From Archangium sp. (GTDB lineage: Bacteria > Myxococcota > Myxococcia > Myxococcales > Myxococcaceae), in NCBI GenBank assembly GCA_016793585.1, contig JAEUJR010001194.1, positions 1 through 5,953 of the forward strand: a stretch of DNA of 5,953 bases. Direction: 5' to 3'. The notes below the pieces were generated by a model, which searched no databases, was not told where the DNA came from, and saw nothing but the letters and a program-made list of their open reading frames with translations. Positions 5,771 through 5,953 of the stretch are shown piece after piece. The translations under genes were made by a program, and so were the position numbers. Within the stretch, counting starts at the first letter, position 1, and each line of letters opens with the position of its first letter.

Positions 5771-5953
5771 ATGTTCCCTTCCATCGGTCACGGCGTCGGC
5801 CTTCGCAATCGGCATTACACGGCGTTCCTCGAGGAGCAGCCGCGCGTCGATTTCGTCGAGGCCATCAGTGAGAACTTCATGGGCCTGGGTGGTCGGCCCC
5901 GCGCAGTGCTCGAGAAGACGCGACGTGATCGACCGGTGGTGTTGCACGGCGTG
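5771..5953 (+). CDS. bufB: DUF692 / MNIO family enzyme, BufB-like (N-terminal 61 residues; 3' end beyond window)
   Basis: The frame is open from the ATG at 5771 to the right edge, giving 61 codons of a protein that is normally about 280 residues. The visible part matches the family's N-terminus: [11 protein letters not shown] at 6-16, then [16 protein letters not shown] at 26-41 with the typical E-x-x-x-ENFM, then PVVLHGV at 55-61, the start of the conserved HGV strand. MNIOs are TIM-barrel enzymes with two or three iron ions that oxidise cysteines in RiPP precursors (methanobactin MbnB, TglH, ChrH and bufferin BufB are examples). The Glu and His residues in these motifs lie in the conserved active-site regions, but which ones bind iron here cannot be settled from this fragment. 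The substrate is most likely the Cys-rich precursor at 5406-5690. A partner protein (DUF2063-type BufC) would be expected downstream but lies outside the window. Confidence 0.92.
   Translation, partial: MFPSIGHGVGLRNRHYTAFLEEQPRVDFVEAISENFMGLGGRPRAVLEKTRRDRPVVLHGV

Overview
The window is high-GC, tightly packed bacterial DNA with strong G/C at third codon positions. It has two divergently oriented transcription units on the left and a run of plus-strand genes on the right. Codon use, the mix of secreted VIT-vWA, YceI and bufferin proteins, and the alanine-rich signal peptides suggest a Gram-negative, probably Myxococcota/deltaproteobacterial, chromosome. This lineage call is an inference from style, not a database match. 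No tRNA, rRNA, CRISPR array or insertion sequence was seen.

Left part (1-2012, minus strand): most of a large exported protein with a signal peptide, a VIT domain and a von Willebrand factor A domain with an intact metal-binding (MIDAS) motif, then a Pro/Gly/Ala/Lys-rich tail. Its C-terminus lies beyond position 1. A 111-bp divergent intergenic region separates it from a plus-strand gene (2124-4463) for a 779-residue multi-pass membrane protein. That protein resembles GT-C-type glycosyltransferases and carries an unusual soluble insertion of about 125 residues.

Right part (4464-5953, plus strand): a 159-bp intergenic region with a candidate sigma-54 promoter precedes a typical secreted YceI-family protein (4623-5243), which ends at a clear intrinsic terminator. 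After that lies the most interesting segment, a bufferin-type RiPP metallophore locus. A candidate ECF-sigma promoter (TGAAACC-N16-CGTA) precedes a GTG-started gene for a 94-residue exported, six-cysteine precursor with a duplicated C-x-G-x-N-E-C-K-G-K-G motif (BufA2-like). An intergenic 15-bp hairpin follows. Next comes the 5' end of a DUF692/MNIO gene (BufB-like multinuclear iron-dependent oxidase), cut by the window edge.

Working model: the MNIO, probably with a partner protein encoded beyond the window, modifies cysteines of the precursor in the cytoplasm. The product is then exported by its signal peptide to bind metal (copper in characterised bufferins) in the periplasm. The hairpin between the two genes would allow more precursor than enzyme to be made. 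The YceI gene has its own terminator and is probably a separate unit, although it also acts in the periplasm.
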